The notes under the pieces were generated by a model. The model did not search any database and was not told the DNA's origin. It was given only the letters and a program-made list of their open reading frames with translations. A stretch of 64,000 bases of DNA from Sipunculus nudus (Eukaryota > Annelida > Sipuncula > Golfingiida > Sipunculidae): NCBI GenBank assembly GCA_026874595.1, contig CM049318.1, positions 13,995,241-14,059,240 of the forward strand. The letters run 5' to 3'. The translations under genes and the position numbers were made by a program. How positions within the stretch are numbered: the first letter of the stretch is position 1; every line of letters starts with the position of its first letter. This document shows, piece after piece, positions 42,101 to 48,133 of this stretch.

Positions 42101-42759
42101 ATCTAAGGAGTAGAAATAGAGTCAAAGATGTAAACTGATGATAGCCATTGGCTGATCGTAACTAGTTAGGTGATGACTGGCCAGGTAGGACAGATTCTAT
42201 AGTTCTTCTGTGGGGTGTCCCCTACAGGGAGGGACTGCAGGAACACTCACGCACTTTCTCCACAAGGTTATGAGTTTATACGGATGGACGGTATGATGTT
42301 TAGGAATCCATATAATTTAAAAGTAAGAGGCAGATAAAAAATTAGTGGCAAAATTAAGATGCAAGCAGCTGGACATAGAAACGTTTTCTGTTCACAGAAG
42401 TGTTGTGCCTCACAGAGGTGCGTGAGTTATTCTGCAGTCGTGCCCCCTAGAGAATGTTTTTTTAAGTAGTGAAAACGGTTGGTCGTCCCGATGACTGTCC
42501 GTTACACGGAGTGTCCGGCTCAGAGGGGTGTCCACATCCCGGGGTTTCACTATATCATGCAACGGTCAACATTGTAATTTACTGGATAAAAAGCTTCGTC
42601 TACATATCGATAACACTTTAATAGTAACATGTGGTTCTTCACCTCTGGATTATAAACTGCGACTGCTTGACAAGCTCCGTAAGCGATCAAGCCATTTCTG
42701 CCCCAGTCAGCGCAGTGAGGGACCCGGTTACAGGCGCACGAAACGTAACATGTGTCCAT
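69..42759 (-). CDS. ELP2: ELP2, Elongator complex subunit 2 (19 exons, 3' end outside window)
   Basis: This is the WD40-repeat scaffold of Elongator (ELP1-ELP2-ELP3 core). The complex modifies wobble uridines of tRNAs and is mainly cytoplasmic. I joined 19 exons at GT-AG borders: 42643-42759, 35601-35682, 26593-26660, 25969-26131, 20200-20283, 19700-19764, 19240-19306, 16969-17136, 16420-16515, 15630-15730, 15039-15161, 13377-13535, 12513-12698, 11220-11382, 4811-4941, 4102-4294, 2590-2711, 1533-1666, 69-179. They sum to 2333 nt, stay in phase throughout and contain no stop. ELP2 signatures in order include [84 protein letters not shown] and [11 protein letters not shown]. The predicted 777 residues compare with about 826 in human, so only a short C-terminal piece is missing, left of position 69. 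The start ATG at 42759 has G at -3 and +4. Introns range from 125 bp to 9 kb and are swollen by transposons. Confidence 0.96.
1154..1503 (+). mobile_element. tRNA-derived SINE with 8-bp target duplication
   Basis: A 350-bp insert in the last visible ELP2 intron. It opens with a tRNA-like head: box A-like TGGCATAATGGTT at 1165-1177 and box B-like GGGTTCATGTC at 1208-1218, spaced as in a polymerase III internal promoter. The body has no reading frame of substance, and the last ~15 bases are T-rich. The flanks carry TTTAATAT at 1146-1153 and again at 1504-1511, an exact target-site duplication. It lies antisense to ELP2, 29 bases from the exon 18 donor. I do not know the named family. Confidence 0.8.
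1533..1666 (-). CDS. ELP2: ELP2 exon 18 (residues 697-741)
   Basis: It encodes [16 protein letters not shown] and then [18 protein letters not shown]. The acceptor is CTTTTTAG and the donor GTAAGTCAA, phase 2. The SINE at 1154-1503 sits only 29 bases beyond this donor in the next intron. Confidence 0.94.
1667..2589 (-). other. ELP2 intron 17, no feature recognised
   Basis: AT-rich intron between exons 18 and 17. From 2370 to 2560 a degenerate repeat of about 70 bp recurs roughly three times (TACTGTATTAAC...TTCATGAG...CCTGTCAATAA). Nothing else stands out. Confidence 0.5.
2590..2711 (-). CDS. ELP2: ELP2 exon 17 (residues 656-696)
   Basis: It encodes [20 protein letters not shown] and TASRDKK. 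The HSRIIW.C.WS segment is highly conserved in ELP2. The acceptor is TTCCACAG and the donor GTAAGATTT, phase 0. Confidence 0.96.
2712..4101 (-). other. ELP2 intron 16, no feature recognised
   Basis: AT-rich intron between exons 17 and 16, lacking a recognisable element on either strand. The short open frames here have no family features. Confidence 0.5.
4102..4294 (-). CDS. ELP2: ELP2 exon 16 (residues 592-656)
   Basis: It encodes [37 protein letters not shown] and SRDRTWNLY. The acceptor is GTTTCAG and the donor GTATAAAG, phase 1. Open reading continues into both introns, so borders were set by similarity and phase. Confidence 0.95.
4811..4941 (-). CDS. ELP2: ELP2 exon 15 (residues 548-591)
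   Basis: It encodes [20 protein letters not shown], then [15 protein letters not shown] and LLASACK. This starts the second propeller and is one of the strongest ELP2 matches. The acceptor is GTTTTAG and the donor GTAAGCC, phase 0. Confidence 0.96.
5342..5696. repeat. DIRS-like internal complementary region / terminal hairpin
   Basis: The stretch 5342-5406 is the near-perfect reverse complement of 5584-5649; both hold CCCCCATTCCCCTCC and GAATGGTGGTTTTGTTAGTA. Immediately after, 5653-5695 repeats the outermost ~43 bases of the terminal repeat (CATCGATGTGAGCG). In DIRS elements an internal region complementary to both termini templates completion of the ends. This arrangement fits that role, although here the hairpin is unusually compact. 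Confidence 0.65.
5387..5544 (+). repeat. DIRS-like left (3') inverted terminal repeat
   Basis: The partner of 9593-9750. It sits inside the loop of the hairpin formed by 5342-5406 and 5584-5649. Confidence 0.83.
5759..6428 (-). pseudogene. DIRS-like tyrosine recombinase, C-terminal half
   Basis: The end of the frame has [19 protein letters not shown] followed by [22 protein letters not shown] contains the catalytic His and Arg, and the tryptophan stands where DIRS recombinases keep a W/H before the nucleophile. At the position where a tyrosine is expected (F.YL) the sequence reads F-N-L, codon at about 5927-5929, so the nucleophile seems lost. The N-terminal half (6130-6428) is Pro-rich and frame-shifted. 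Family assignment is good; the residue call depends on an alignment made by eye. Confidence 0.75.
6528..7464 (-). pseudogene. DIRS-like reverse transcriptase and RNase H (broken)
   Basis: The reverse transcriptase shows motif A as [13 protein letters not shown] near 7330-7370 and the catalytic YLDD at about 7187-7198. Downstream are a thumb-like segment with FLGVDLDF and an RNase H with [18 protein letters not shown] and [14 protein letters not shown] near 6528-6660, the form typical of DIRS. An in-frame stop lies just ahead of motif A, and the RT and RNase H lie in different frames, so a frameshift separates them. The next segment, NVLADALSR near 6400-6430, is the conserved post-RNase H motif. 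Confidence 0.85.
7704..9568 (-). pseudogene. DIRS-like gag region (broken)
   Basis: Several overlapping open frames fill this stretch: 9134-9568, 8856-9263, 8571-8855, 7847-8494 and 7735-8418. They lie in different frames, so the original ORF is interrupted. The 7847-8494 frame (215 residues) looks most like protein, with a helix-rich segment around residues 110-215 ending [12 protein letters not shown]. The upstream part is Pro/Ser/Ala-rich. Assignment rests mainly on position before the reverse transcriptase; no diagnostic gag motif is seen. Confidence 0.5.
9593..9750 (-). repeat. DIRS-like right (5') inverted terminal repeat
   Basis: The reverse complement matches 5387-5544 over 158 bases with only a few substitutions. 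Shared landmarks are TCTGTATTAATGAGAATATT, AGTATTCACATGCCAGAAGC and CTAGGTCATGCCTCGCTTTG. The high identity suggests insertion was not very ancient. Confidence 0.85.
9778..10985. repeat. Non-autonomous repeat with GTAC/GAGTA-rich ends
   Basis: Both ends of this 1.2-kb AT-rich block are packed with GTAC and GAGTATGAGT motifs (9778-9905 and 10848-10980), while the centre has none. Clustered short motifs at both ends suggest transposase-binding subterminal repeats, as in hAT-like elements. No clean terminal inverted repeat or target duplication was found. Confidence 0.4.
11220..11382 (-). CDS. ELP2: ELP2 exon 14 (residues 494-548)
   Basis: It encodes [20 protein letters not shown], an ELP2-specific linker, followed by a less conserved stretch ending in SPLQLS. 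The acceptor is ATTGTAG and the donor GTAAGGACT, phase 1. The next intron (4942-11219) carries the DIRS-like element. Confidence 0.95.
12513..12698 (-). CDS. ELP2: ELP2 exon 13 (residues 432-493)
   Basis: It encodes [17 protein letters not shown], then [17 protein letters not shown]. This is the centre of the protein, linking the two propellers. The acceptor is ACCACAG and the donor GTTAGTGGGG (GTTAG rather than GTAAG), phase 0 on both sides. Confidence 0.95.
12699..13376 (-). other. ELP2 intron 12, no feature recognised
   Basis: AT-rich intron between exons 13 and 12, with nothing recognised. Confidence 0.5.
13377..13535 (-). CDS. ELP2: ELP2 exon 12 (residues 379-431)
   Basis: It encodes [17 protein letters not shown] and [12 protein letters not shown], matching the GHFD.VQDL.W.P and DQTTR strands. 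The acceptor is CTTGTAG and the donor GTATGTC, phase 0 on both sides. Confidence 0.95.
13536..15038 (-). other. ELP2 intron 11 with degenerate tRNA-like fragment
   Basis: The interval 14650-14715 has a box A-like TTGGTAGAGCATGACA and, about 35 bases on, a box B-like GGTTGAGAATCCTGG. The spacing suits a decayed tRNA-derived SINE. No target duplication was found. A C16 homopolymer with one interruption begins near 13777. The rest of the intron shows nothing. Confidence 0.35.
15039..15161 (-). CDS. ELP2: ELP2 exon 11 (residues 338-378)
   Basis: It encodes [16 protein letters not shown] and then [11 protein letters not shown]. The [13 protein letters not shown] segment is diagnostic for ELP2. 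The acceptor is TGTCCAG and the donor GTAAAGTAC, phase 0 on both sides. Confidence 0.96.
15630..15730 (-). CDS. ELP2: ELP2 exon 10 (residues 304-337)
   Basis: It encodes [20 protein letters not shown], nearly identical to the family consensus. The acceptor is CTTTCAG and the donor GTAAATATGC, phase 0. Confidence 0.96.
15975..16345. repeat. GGTAC-rich short repeat element
   Basis: About 370 bp between ELP2 exons 10 and 9, with repeated GGTACAGGTAC-type words at both ends. GGTATCTAGGTGCAG (near 16010) and GGTACCTAGATGCAG (near 16320) match closely. It resembles 9778-10985 in design, a plain centre with motif-rich ends. Confidence 0.4.
16420..16515 (-). CDS. ELP2: ELP2 exon 9 (residues 272-304)
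   Basis: It encodes [20 protein letters not shown], matching the LAGHENWV..(V/I).WQP core of ELP2. The acceptor is TTTTAG and the donor GTATAGGAC, phase 1. Confidence 0.96.
16969..17136 (-). CDS. ELP2: ELP2 exon 8 (residues 216-272)
   Basis: It encodes [17 protein letters not shown], then an acidic linker, then [11 protein letters not shown]. The LASC.QD..IRIW strand and the LKENTF-type linker are specific to ELP2. The acceptor is GTTTCAG and the donor GTAAGTTACC. Confidence 0.96.
17580..19147. mobile_element. Tandem-core element with 14-bp terminal inverted repeats
   Basis: The left end GTATCCCCAGACAA (17580-17593) is an exact inverted copy of the right end TTGTCTGGGGATAC (19134-19147). 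The right end also forms its own hairpin (19121-19147). The core is four copies of a ~327-bp monomer. There is no coding capacity. It shares the right-end phrase GAAAACATAGTATCC with the element at 33294-35275, although the monomers differ. It is non-autonomous, and its partner transposase is unknown. Confidence 0.7.
17690..19080. repeat. ~327-bp tandem repeat, about four copies
   Basis: The phrase AAAAGAATAACAGGTGGCG recurs near 17833, 18161, 18488 and 18813, giving spacings of 328, 327 and 325. Each monomer also carries ATGATTTTGTGT, TTCACCATATATGG and a TCAAGGTCAAGGCCACTCTC phrase. The last copy is the most diverged. Confidence 0.85.
19240..19306 (-). CDS. ELP2: ELP2 exon 7 (residues 194-216)
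   Basis: It encodes [14 protein letters not shown], one of the most conserved ELP2 segments (GHEDW.RG.E). The acceptor is TTCTGTAG and the donor GTAAAGAC, phase 1. Confidence 0.94.
19700..19764 (-). CDS. ELP2: ELP2 exon 6 (residues 172-193)
   Basis: A 65-nt exon encoding [17 protein letters not shown], matching the (V/I)P(I/M)LACG.DD strand of ELP2. The acceptor is TATTCCAG and the donor GTGAGTCAC, phase 0 at the end. Confidence 0.93.
20200..20283 (-). CDS. ELP2: ELP2 exon 5 (residues 144-172)
   Basis: It joins exon 4 in phase 1 (Ser-Asp-Thr) and encodes [20 protein letters not shown], equivalent to the LQTLNFGNGFALAL stretch of ELP2. The acceptor is GTTTCAG and the donor GTGAGTATT. Confidence 0.92.
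20367..20460 (+). repeat. Fragment with HINE-like 5' terminus
   Basis: The phrase ACAAGGAACCCATGGGTCAC followed by GGCGCTCA is the left-end signature also found at 22489, 26675 and 29262. No matching right end was found nearby, so this is a truncated or solo end. Confidence 0.5.
22489..24917 (+). mobile_element. HINE-like element with tandem core (nested in element A)
   Basis: The left end is ACAAGTGACCCATGGGTCA followed by TGACGCTCAGCTG. The right end is a GGACGGACGG tract, then a hairpin, then CAGCTGAGCTAAAAA. It lies inside a host repeat whose two halves rejoin around it, which fixes the borders to within a few bases. Hairpin-plus-short-tail right ends and the lack of inverted termini recall Helitron-associated elements, but no Rep/helicase gene is here. 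The class is inferred. Confidence 0.65.
24130..24690 (+). repeat. ~140-bp tandem repeat inside the 22489-24917 element
   Basis: The phrase TTGACCTTTGACC recurs near 24150, 24290, 24422 and 24570, each followed by a CTTCCCCTGTTGG...AGGTGAGC phrase. There are about four diverged copies. The overlapping 159-residue open frame is a by-product of the repeat. Confidence 0.75.
25969..26131 (-). CDS. ELP2: ELP2 exon 4 (residues 90-144)
   Basis: The acceptor is ATTTCAG and the donor GTAACATT, phase 1 at the end. It encodes [18 protein letters not shown] and then [17 protein letters not shown], a complete WD repeat with GH and IW dipeptides. A Ser/Gly-rich insert (ASRGSQGSK) sits between the strands, as in other ELP2 proteins. 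Confidence 0.94.
26593..26660 (-). CDS. ELP2: ELP2 exon 3 (residues 67-89)
   Basis: A 68-nt exon encoding [20 protein letters not shown], a textbook WD strand ending in VW. The acceptor is GGTTACAG and the donor GTAAATTTTC. The intron sequence directly upstream of the acceptor is the terminus of a dispersed repeat. Confidence 0.93.
26668..26705 (+). repeat. HINE-like 5' terminus abutting ELP2 exon 3 acceptor
   Basis: ACAAGGGACTCATGGGTCAC then GGCGCTCAGCTGA begins about 14 bases from the exon 3 border (26660). On the ELP2 strand this puts the repeat end in the polypyrimidine and branch-point zone. The element's right end was not located. Confidence 0.55.
29262..32497 (+). mobile_element. HINE-like element with ~335-bp tandem core (nested in element B)
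   Basis: The left end is ACAAGTGGCCCATGGGCCA followed by TGACGCTCAGCTGA. The right end is GGACAGACGACGGACAAAAG and then a hairpin closing in CAGCTGAGCTAAAAAA. It is inserted in the A-run of the host repeat phrase TTACAGGAAAAAAAC. Essentially the whole body is a nine-copy tandem array. There is no coding capacity; the short open frames here recur with the repeat. Confidence 0.7.
29300..32440 (+). repeat. ~335-bp tandem satellite, about nine copies
   Basis: The phrase GGTGGCGCCACCAGTCTGCA recurs (with small changes) near 29467, 29810, 30145, 30480, 30812, 31140, 31476, 31808 and 32152. Each monomer also has CATGATCAATAT, TATTCTGGGGGGTACTT and TTACGATTTGTGCCCTGTTA. Copies differ by about 10-20% by eye. 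Confidence 0.85.
33294..35275. mobile_element. Tandem-core element with GTATCC ends
   Basis: It begins GTATCCGCCTAAATCAGAG and ends GTATCCGCAAATCTCTG...GGCTGATAC, which in reverse reads GTATCAGCCAAAACAGAG, an imperfect inverted match to the left end. The right-end phrase GAAAACATAGTATCC matches that of 17580-19147, so both belong to one terminal family. The interior is a ~278-bp tandem array. No protein is encoded. Confidence 0.6.
33400..35060. repeat. ~278-bp tandem satellite, five to six copies
   Basis: Each monomer has two palindromes: GGTGGCGCCACCAG (near 33560, 33838, 34116, 34394, 34674, 34952) and GGTGGCGCCACCTG (near 33691, 33967, 34245, 34524, 34806). They are separated by TCGGTCAAACGGTTCCC and GATATGAGCTTGGATGTCTG. 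The period is about 278 bp. Confidence 0.85.
35601..35682 (-). CDS. ELP2: ELP2 exon 2 (residues 40-67)
   Basis: It follows a TTTGCAG acceptor and ends with a GTAAGTC donor, phase 1. It encodes [18 protein letters not shown], the H...RVN..(R/Q)WI strand pattern of the first WD repeat. It lies 7 kb from exon 1 across an intron holding the Merlin transposon and repeat arrays. Confidence 0.93.
36340..37340. repeat. Diverged tandem repeats in ELP2 intron 1
   Basis: From 36350 to 36680 about two and a half copies of a ~130-bp unit (TATGCCCAATTTCAG.CTGATATATCAAA) resemble a decayed version of the 278-bp satellite. From 36750 to 37330 phrases such as GACCTGTTGC.TAATCTGA and AGTTGGCAGTCTGCCAAAGC recur irregularly (36857, 37031, 37313). 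Confidence 0.55.
37790..39996 (+). repeat. Pair of repeats ending ACCATCGCATAAGCTCACAGG
   Basis: Two related blocks (about 37790-38700 and 38701-39996) both end in CCACACCATCGCAT.AGCTCA followed by CAGGTTCGCTAA. Both hold AGGTGG..CCAC near GACTCATGTGACCAA and a GTATGGGT..ACGTACAGACG phrase before the end. A right end of the form AGCTCAC...GCTAA parallels the other HINE-like ends in this window. No reading frame of note. Confidence 0.55.
40078..41425 (+). pseudogene. Merlin/ISXO2-like transposase (interrupted)
   Basis: The N-terminal part at 40100-40280 has [11 protein letters not shown] and [11 protein letters not shown], the zinc-binding start of these transposases; [11 protein letters not shown] follows in another frame near 40315-40345. 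The MITE at 40363-40818 interrupts, after which [26 protein letters not shown] and GGSWVVGR continue (first catalytic Asp in EVEIDKSKF). A frameshift near 41040 leads to [30 protein letters not shown] (second Asp), [20 protein letters not shown] and GLWQKVK. The family is clear from the order of these motifs. At least two frame changes and the insertion leave it inactive. Confidence 0.88.
40363..40818 (+). mobile_element. MITE copy 1 (CAGTGT ends), inside Merlin transposase
   Basis: It starts CAGTGTAGGAAATACATTTT and ends in the reverse complement of CAGTGTTCAAAGTACTGGGT. Both ends hold GGTGCAC...GTGCACC motifs. It interrupts a recognisable coding sequence, which independently supports the borders. 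The CAGTG start recalls hAT ends, but no 8-bp target duplication is visible. No coding capacity. Confidence 0.75.
41534..41830 (+). repeat. Three ~110-bp hairpin repeats at the Merlin 3' end
   Basis: Three copies begin near 41534, 41646 and 41753. Each contains a G-rich/C-rich inverted repeat (for example GGGGGTTGCAACCCCC) followed by GCTGAAGACAGTGAAAT and AATATGAAATAC.AATAAT. They lie between the transposase and the terminal repeat. Confidence 0.8.
42643..42759 (-). CDS. ELP2: ELP2 exon 1 (residues 1-39)
   Basis: This is the start exon. It begins at the ATG and ends on AATCCAGAG before a GTGAAG donor, phase 0. The short N-terminus followed by [11 protein letters not shown] and [17 protein letters not shown] matches the ELP2 N-terminal first WD blade, where a CPNRV...L(I/L)AFG pattern is usual. 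Reading on past the donor leaves ELP2 similarity at once, which fixes the border. No TATA box was recognised upstream. Confidence 0.9.
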
Positions 42760-45700
42760 CCCGGCTATGGTGAAATTTTACAACAACGGCAAAATATCAT
42801 GATGTTCTGTCAGCCAGTGCAAAATTTACGACCTGTTATATATACAAACCACCAGTTTCAATGAAGCGGGCGTTGATCTGATGCAGCATGCAGCTATTTT
42901 ACACATATTTGCCATTACCTGGACGCATGATAGCCAAATCATCAATGAAACAAGACAAACTAGATTAAAAAAAAAAAAACACTTTCGCCGATGAGGCTAA
43001 ATGTTTCAGAACAGTCTCACGCTAGCGTGTTTAAACAGCTTAATTCAGATCGCCTAAAAATGCTCATAGATCCCAATATGTAGTAGTATATACCTTAAAT
43101 GAGGCACGCTGGGACATATTCTTAAAGTTAAAACAATTTTTATTTAATACGATATACGAACTCTTTGGAATTTATTTTTAAAAAAATGGCTTTAATTATT
43201 AGATTCAAAAAAATTAATTAATTCATTTACATATTTTACGTTAATTAAAATGTAGCTTATGGGGCCCAACTGTTGCACAATATTTATCTCCAAAAACAGG
43301 CCTGGACAAATTGCGCGAACGATCGTTTGGGTTACCCAAGGGTTACGCAAAATGAAATTGGCGCGAACGGAGAACATCTGAACACCAGGAAATTAGAAAG
43401 TTTTAACCCGTTGGATCAAAAGGGCCTTGATGGGCCAGAATTTTCTTAAGGCCCATTGGAATGCATGGAAATCGTAGTCTTTCGTTCCGGAAGTACATGC
43501 CGTTTTTTCCATTTTATTCATTACTCTTTTTTAAGTTTCGATCAGGCTTAAATGTTGGTTGGATGCCTTTGTTGAGTGTTCATGAATATAAATATTCAAG
43601 GCACCAAATTTTATTATTGATTCACGCTGAACATAAAACGATTTAGTGGAGAGGCCCCTTTCATTTTATTTTTATTTTTTATTTATCTTTGTGCCTTTCT
43701 TTGTGTGTGCGGAGGGGGGGGGGGGGTCGCTCTCATTTTGTTTATAAATCCCGTGCTCCGTTTATTGTTTATAGATCTCGTGCTATATCTCTTGTCAGTT
43801 ATCAACTTATCGCGAACCCATATAGCTTTCAATTATTGTGACAAACCAAGTATTGATGCGTTTGGGATGCAAATATTAATTATTCAAATTCGTAACAGCA
43901 AATGTAGGTCTGGTTTTATTTATCACTAGCCGTTTCTATAATACATGGCGAATGTCCCCAGAAAGTAAACATCCTTCAGTCTGTTTGGTGGAATATGATG
44001 AAAGCTGCTATATAAACACTGTGAGATATTGTATATAAAAAAAAGGTAATCACTGAATCACAGTAGTCACCGATACAGCTTCCACTGCTGATCTGATCCC
44101 TATCAAAATATGTAACAGTCTGACGCATCAGCACTCGCCATGCATGGCTGGGGCGGCACTATTTTAACCCCTTATTATGTTCCTGCAAATATTTTTTATT
44201 CTTCCAAGTTCAATTGGTTTTGTCGTTATTGTGATCTTATTGTTGTTGATAGTACACATAACATGAGAGACACAGATTGTTGTGTGGACATAAGCACAAG
44301 CCTAAATGGTTAATATAAGTATACTTTTTTTTTTCAAATAATACCATGTGTATATATATAAACATTAATATTCACATATATAAATATATGTATGTTAGTA
44401 TGTTTATTAAATAAAAAAAATTTATAAAATAATTATACTATATAGTCATAAAATAAATATATAAATATGTTTTTGCACATCTTATTTTTCTATTTCATTA
44501 AATTTTCATGACATAATATATTTTAAATATGGCTAAACACTTTTTTTTATCGAGTATGTGGTCCCTCTCTTACAAGATCGGCATCCTTTGTGCATACACA
44601 ATTCATATCGAAATAGAGTTTACATAATAAGTAAAAATGCATATTTCATGAAATATATCTAATATTTACTGCTTAGAAATAAATAGTTCAAATGTTAAAT
44701 GAAAATTTATTTATCTGAAGTCTCAGAACTGAGTTTCCATTTCAATGACGTCAATAAATGTATATAGATTCATAAAATATATATAATACATTAATTATAT
44801 ATCAATTACATTATTATATTATATATAATATCATAATTCCGTGAGCTGAATTAGCTGATTAATTATCTCTTATGTTTTCATCGGTGCTATCGGTTCTATC
44901 AGTGTTTCACTGCATGATTTATGGAGAATTTGAATATATAATTGACAGCAATAGTACAAAATTAAAATGTTCAATGGACCATTTGATTCTACAGAGGAAT
45001 TTAAAAAAAAAACTTGAAAAAATACGATCAAAAGATAAGAATGGTGAGGAAACAAATCAATGCTTCAAGATTAACTTTGGCACTTGTCAAAGGTTGCATG
45101 TCTATATGGCATATCTATGGCAGAACTGTCAAAAAATCAACTTCGGTTATAGGTTTACATTTGTGTAAAATCAGAAAATTACTTAACTTGTTAAATTATT
45201 AAATTATTATGACATGAATCTATACAGGTTCACATTAATGGGATTTCTGAAAGTGAATTCTTCCATTTCATTTTTATGAATAAGATTTTTAACTATATTT
45301 AAAACAATTATATATGATATAAATAAATTGGAAATATTCCTGCTTTTGAACACATATTTTCTCATTATCAAGCATTTATAAGATTTTACCGAATTCTCAA
45401 CAATCAGAACATATGCATATGTAAAATGTATTATTATATATTTATTATTGTAACAATAACAAGATGCACATTCAAACAATATATTAAAGCATTTGCGCAT
45501 ATAAATCGTGTTGAGAGGAATGCAAAACATCATACAGAGTAAATACCACATGTAAAAAGCGAATTTCTCTCAGTCTCAATGAAGCATGATGATTATGCCA
45601 GTTATTAAAGTATAAATAACAAGGTTAAGTATCTTTTGCGGATGTTTACCGGGCGTTCACATATTTAATGTAATTAAATATGCAATTTAGGGATACGTTG

Positions 45701-46785
45701 GATCGGCGTTGCAAAACGGAGCAAGAGGTTCAACGCCCCTCCTTCTTCCCTCCCTGCTATTCGTTAAGAAAAAAAAATCGTGATATGTCAGTTTAACGTC
45801 AGGGATTAGTTCTAAGTCGCAGCTTATATAGCGCACGTATGATTTCTCAATTTTCCCAGCCCCACTGCTTTGATCCCTGAAATCCAGTCTCAAATAATTA
45901 TACATGTCATTTTTGTTACCTTCATCTTCTTTCAGTATACAGTGCAGCCTTAACCTTTGGGCCAATAAGCAATAATATATATATATGTATGTATTTATAC
46001 AAGTGAATATATATATATATATATAATGGCATATAAGGCAGATTTCTATCTGCTGTGTAAGACCCAGGGGGATCTCGAAGTCAATAAAACGCGGGTTACG
46101 AGTGGTCGCAACAACTGATTAATCGCAAAATTGTGAGAGACGTGCGAGAGGTTTTCAGCACACTTCGCAAAAAAAATTGCGAGGCTCCGCAAATCCCCTC
46201 GCAATCGCAAATTTGCGAAAGTTTCGATCACGTAGGCCCCATGCATTTACTATACATTTCATATACCCATGTATATGTGTATGTATGCATGTATGTTTGT
46301 GTGGTTGGGTGACGTATGTACATGAAAATGAACCCAATATTCATATAATTTGGTCAAATAATTTATCTAAGTGTTCAAAAGTAACTTTATAATTATAGCA
46401 AAATAAATACATATTTTGACCTTATCACAAAATTCCCACATCGAAACATTCTCAATTGTCGTTGGGCGACAGTTTTAGTGCTTACAAATGGGACATTATA
46501 AGCAGATGTTTGGCCTTTTGATTGTTCAGGGGATATGTTCTGCAGGAGTTTCCAGACTATCATATGAACCGAACCCTTGCAAACGCAGGGGTGACGTACA
46601 GGATGTAACCATCATGCAATGTGTACGACATTATTTTTGCATGCATGTCATAAGTATAGTGTTGATCGATTTAAAAATGCCGGCGTTTTGGCATTTATGT
46701 CCGACTGTTTGTTAAACTTTTGAGTGAAAAAATGGGAATTCCGGGTAGAGCTATTGGCCTTTTTCCTATTAATACTAAGCAACTA
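42760..46785. other. ELP2 upstream region, no gene recognised
   Basis: AT-rich DNA between the ELP2 start and the candidate transposon end at 46786. It should hold the ELP2 promoter and 5' UTR (just above 42759 on the minus strand), but no TATA box or initiator could be fixed. Long A/T runs lie at 44330-44480 and 44760-44835, and an AT dinucleotide tract at 45976-46024. No open frame here has family features. Confidence 0.5.
46090..46245. repeat. TCGCAA/TTGCGA-rich patch
   Basis: About a dozen TCGCA/TGCGA words in 150 bp, including palindromic pairings such as TTCGCAAAAAAAATTGCGA. The closing phrase TTTGCGAAAG...GATCACGTAGGCCC recurs in diverged form at 57823-57853, so it is part of a dispersed repeat. 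Confidence 0.5.
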
Positions 46786-47374
46786 CACTGTTAGAAAAAA
46801 TGGTATGTTATACAGGTATTCTGTAGCAACAGAGGTAGAGTGCGGAAACTCTACCTATTTTTCCCCATGACATGGGTATCTTGACAAATGTTTAGTATAA
46901 TACCTCAGGAAAGGGTATCCTGATAATATTTAATAAAATACCCCATACCGCGCTTCATAAAATTAGTTTACGCTATCGCCGGTAGACGTCCACACTGGTG
47001 ATTTCTTAAATCGTCAGTTCGTCACGTGCCATAGTCACATGATACAAGCCGCGCGCACCACAGTGCAGACGATTAAAAGAACACGTGTACAACTACAAGA
47101 GCTGCAGAAGCAAGTAACTAGTATTCTGGTAAGTATTGAATGAAATATGAATTTTCTTGAAAAATACAAATGTTGGTGGCAGTTTTTCATTATTATGAAC
47201 TGCGATTACTACCGTGCCTCATATTATATTATAAACGTTTGGTGCCGGCTTAACAATAACATATCTCCCGCCGATTTTGATTCCTAGTATTGGTTTTGCT
47301 TATTATTTCACTATAAACGGGAAAAGATCATCAGAAACTTATTATTACAAATTTCTCATTGGAATTTTTCATAG

Positions 47375-47510
47375 ATGGCTCCAATAAATATTGATTCAGA
47401 TGGATTGGTTTCTTGGTTCAGTTCAGAGTGGGCCCAGGGAATTGAAGATGGCGGCACCAGCGTCATTTCCGGTTGGGAACATCCCGCCCCCCCCCCCCCC
47501 CCCCGGGTGA
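47375..47510 (+). CDS. Candidate first coding exon, unknown protein
   Basis: A TTTTTCATAG acceptor is followed directly by ATG and an open frame (MAPINIDSDGLVSWFSSEW...) running into a C18 tract near 47487. Upstream at 47128/47129 is a strong donor (TTCTG|GTAAGTATT) preceded by a moderately GC-rich stretch with a CACGTG box near 47022, resembling a non-coding first exon. The right border is uncertain because of the homopolymer. No family recognised. Confidence 0.25.
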
Positions 47511-47875
47511 AATATTAAAAAGTCGTCAGACAAAGCCCGAATTCTGAAAGGGAAGATAAAAGCCCCAGTCAGGCAGTCACCTTTTATAAACAAACACATT
47601 TATATAAACACATAGACATGGTCTTCTGTATCAGTTTTTACAAGGCCTGCATGGGCAGTTTACTTGGTCTACAGTTTAAGAATTATTATTTATGTTAGGC
47701 TGTCATTTAAGATCAGAAATAAAATTAAGATCACAGGTACACCCTGTAATATCAGTTGACAATTTTCCAAATAATAAAAAAAAGAAGTAAAAAATTATTT
47801 ATTTATTTATTGTCTCTGTGACACATTTTAAATATAACTATGTATAGGATTTAAAAGTATTATATTATATTTCCA

Positions 47876-47919
<44 letters not shown>
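47876..47919. repeat. TA dinucleotide microsatellite
   Basis: About 22 uninterrupted TA units. Confidence 0.95.
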
Positions 47920-47922
<3 letters not shown>

Positions 47923-48133
47923 AATTTTAAACCAGGTTTAGATTTATTTCAAAATGCAGTCACGGTGTTTAATTCTAATTATTAATATATTTCATTTCCA
48001 ATATGTAAAAATGATTATGTGATTTGGGCGGGGTGATTTGGAGGGGTGATTACATTGACCATCCCACCTTACTAAAAATGGGGGGGGGGGGGGGGGGGAG
48101 AGATATCCCTACCTCCCAATCCCAACTATATTG

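Noticed and set aside
45687-45965. 92-residue minus-strand frame
   Set aside because: No recognised domain, no neighbouring exon, and low-complexity ends; left unassigned.
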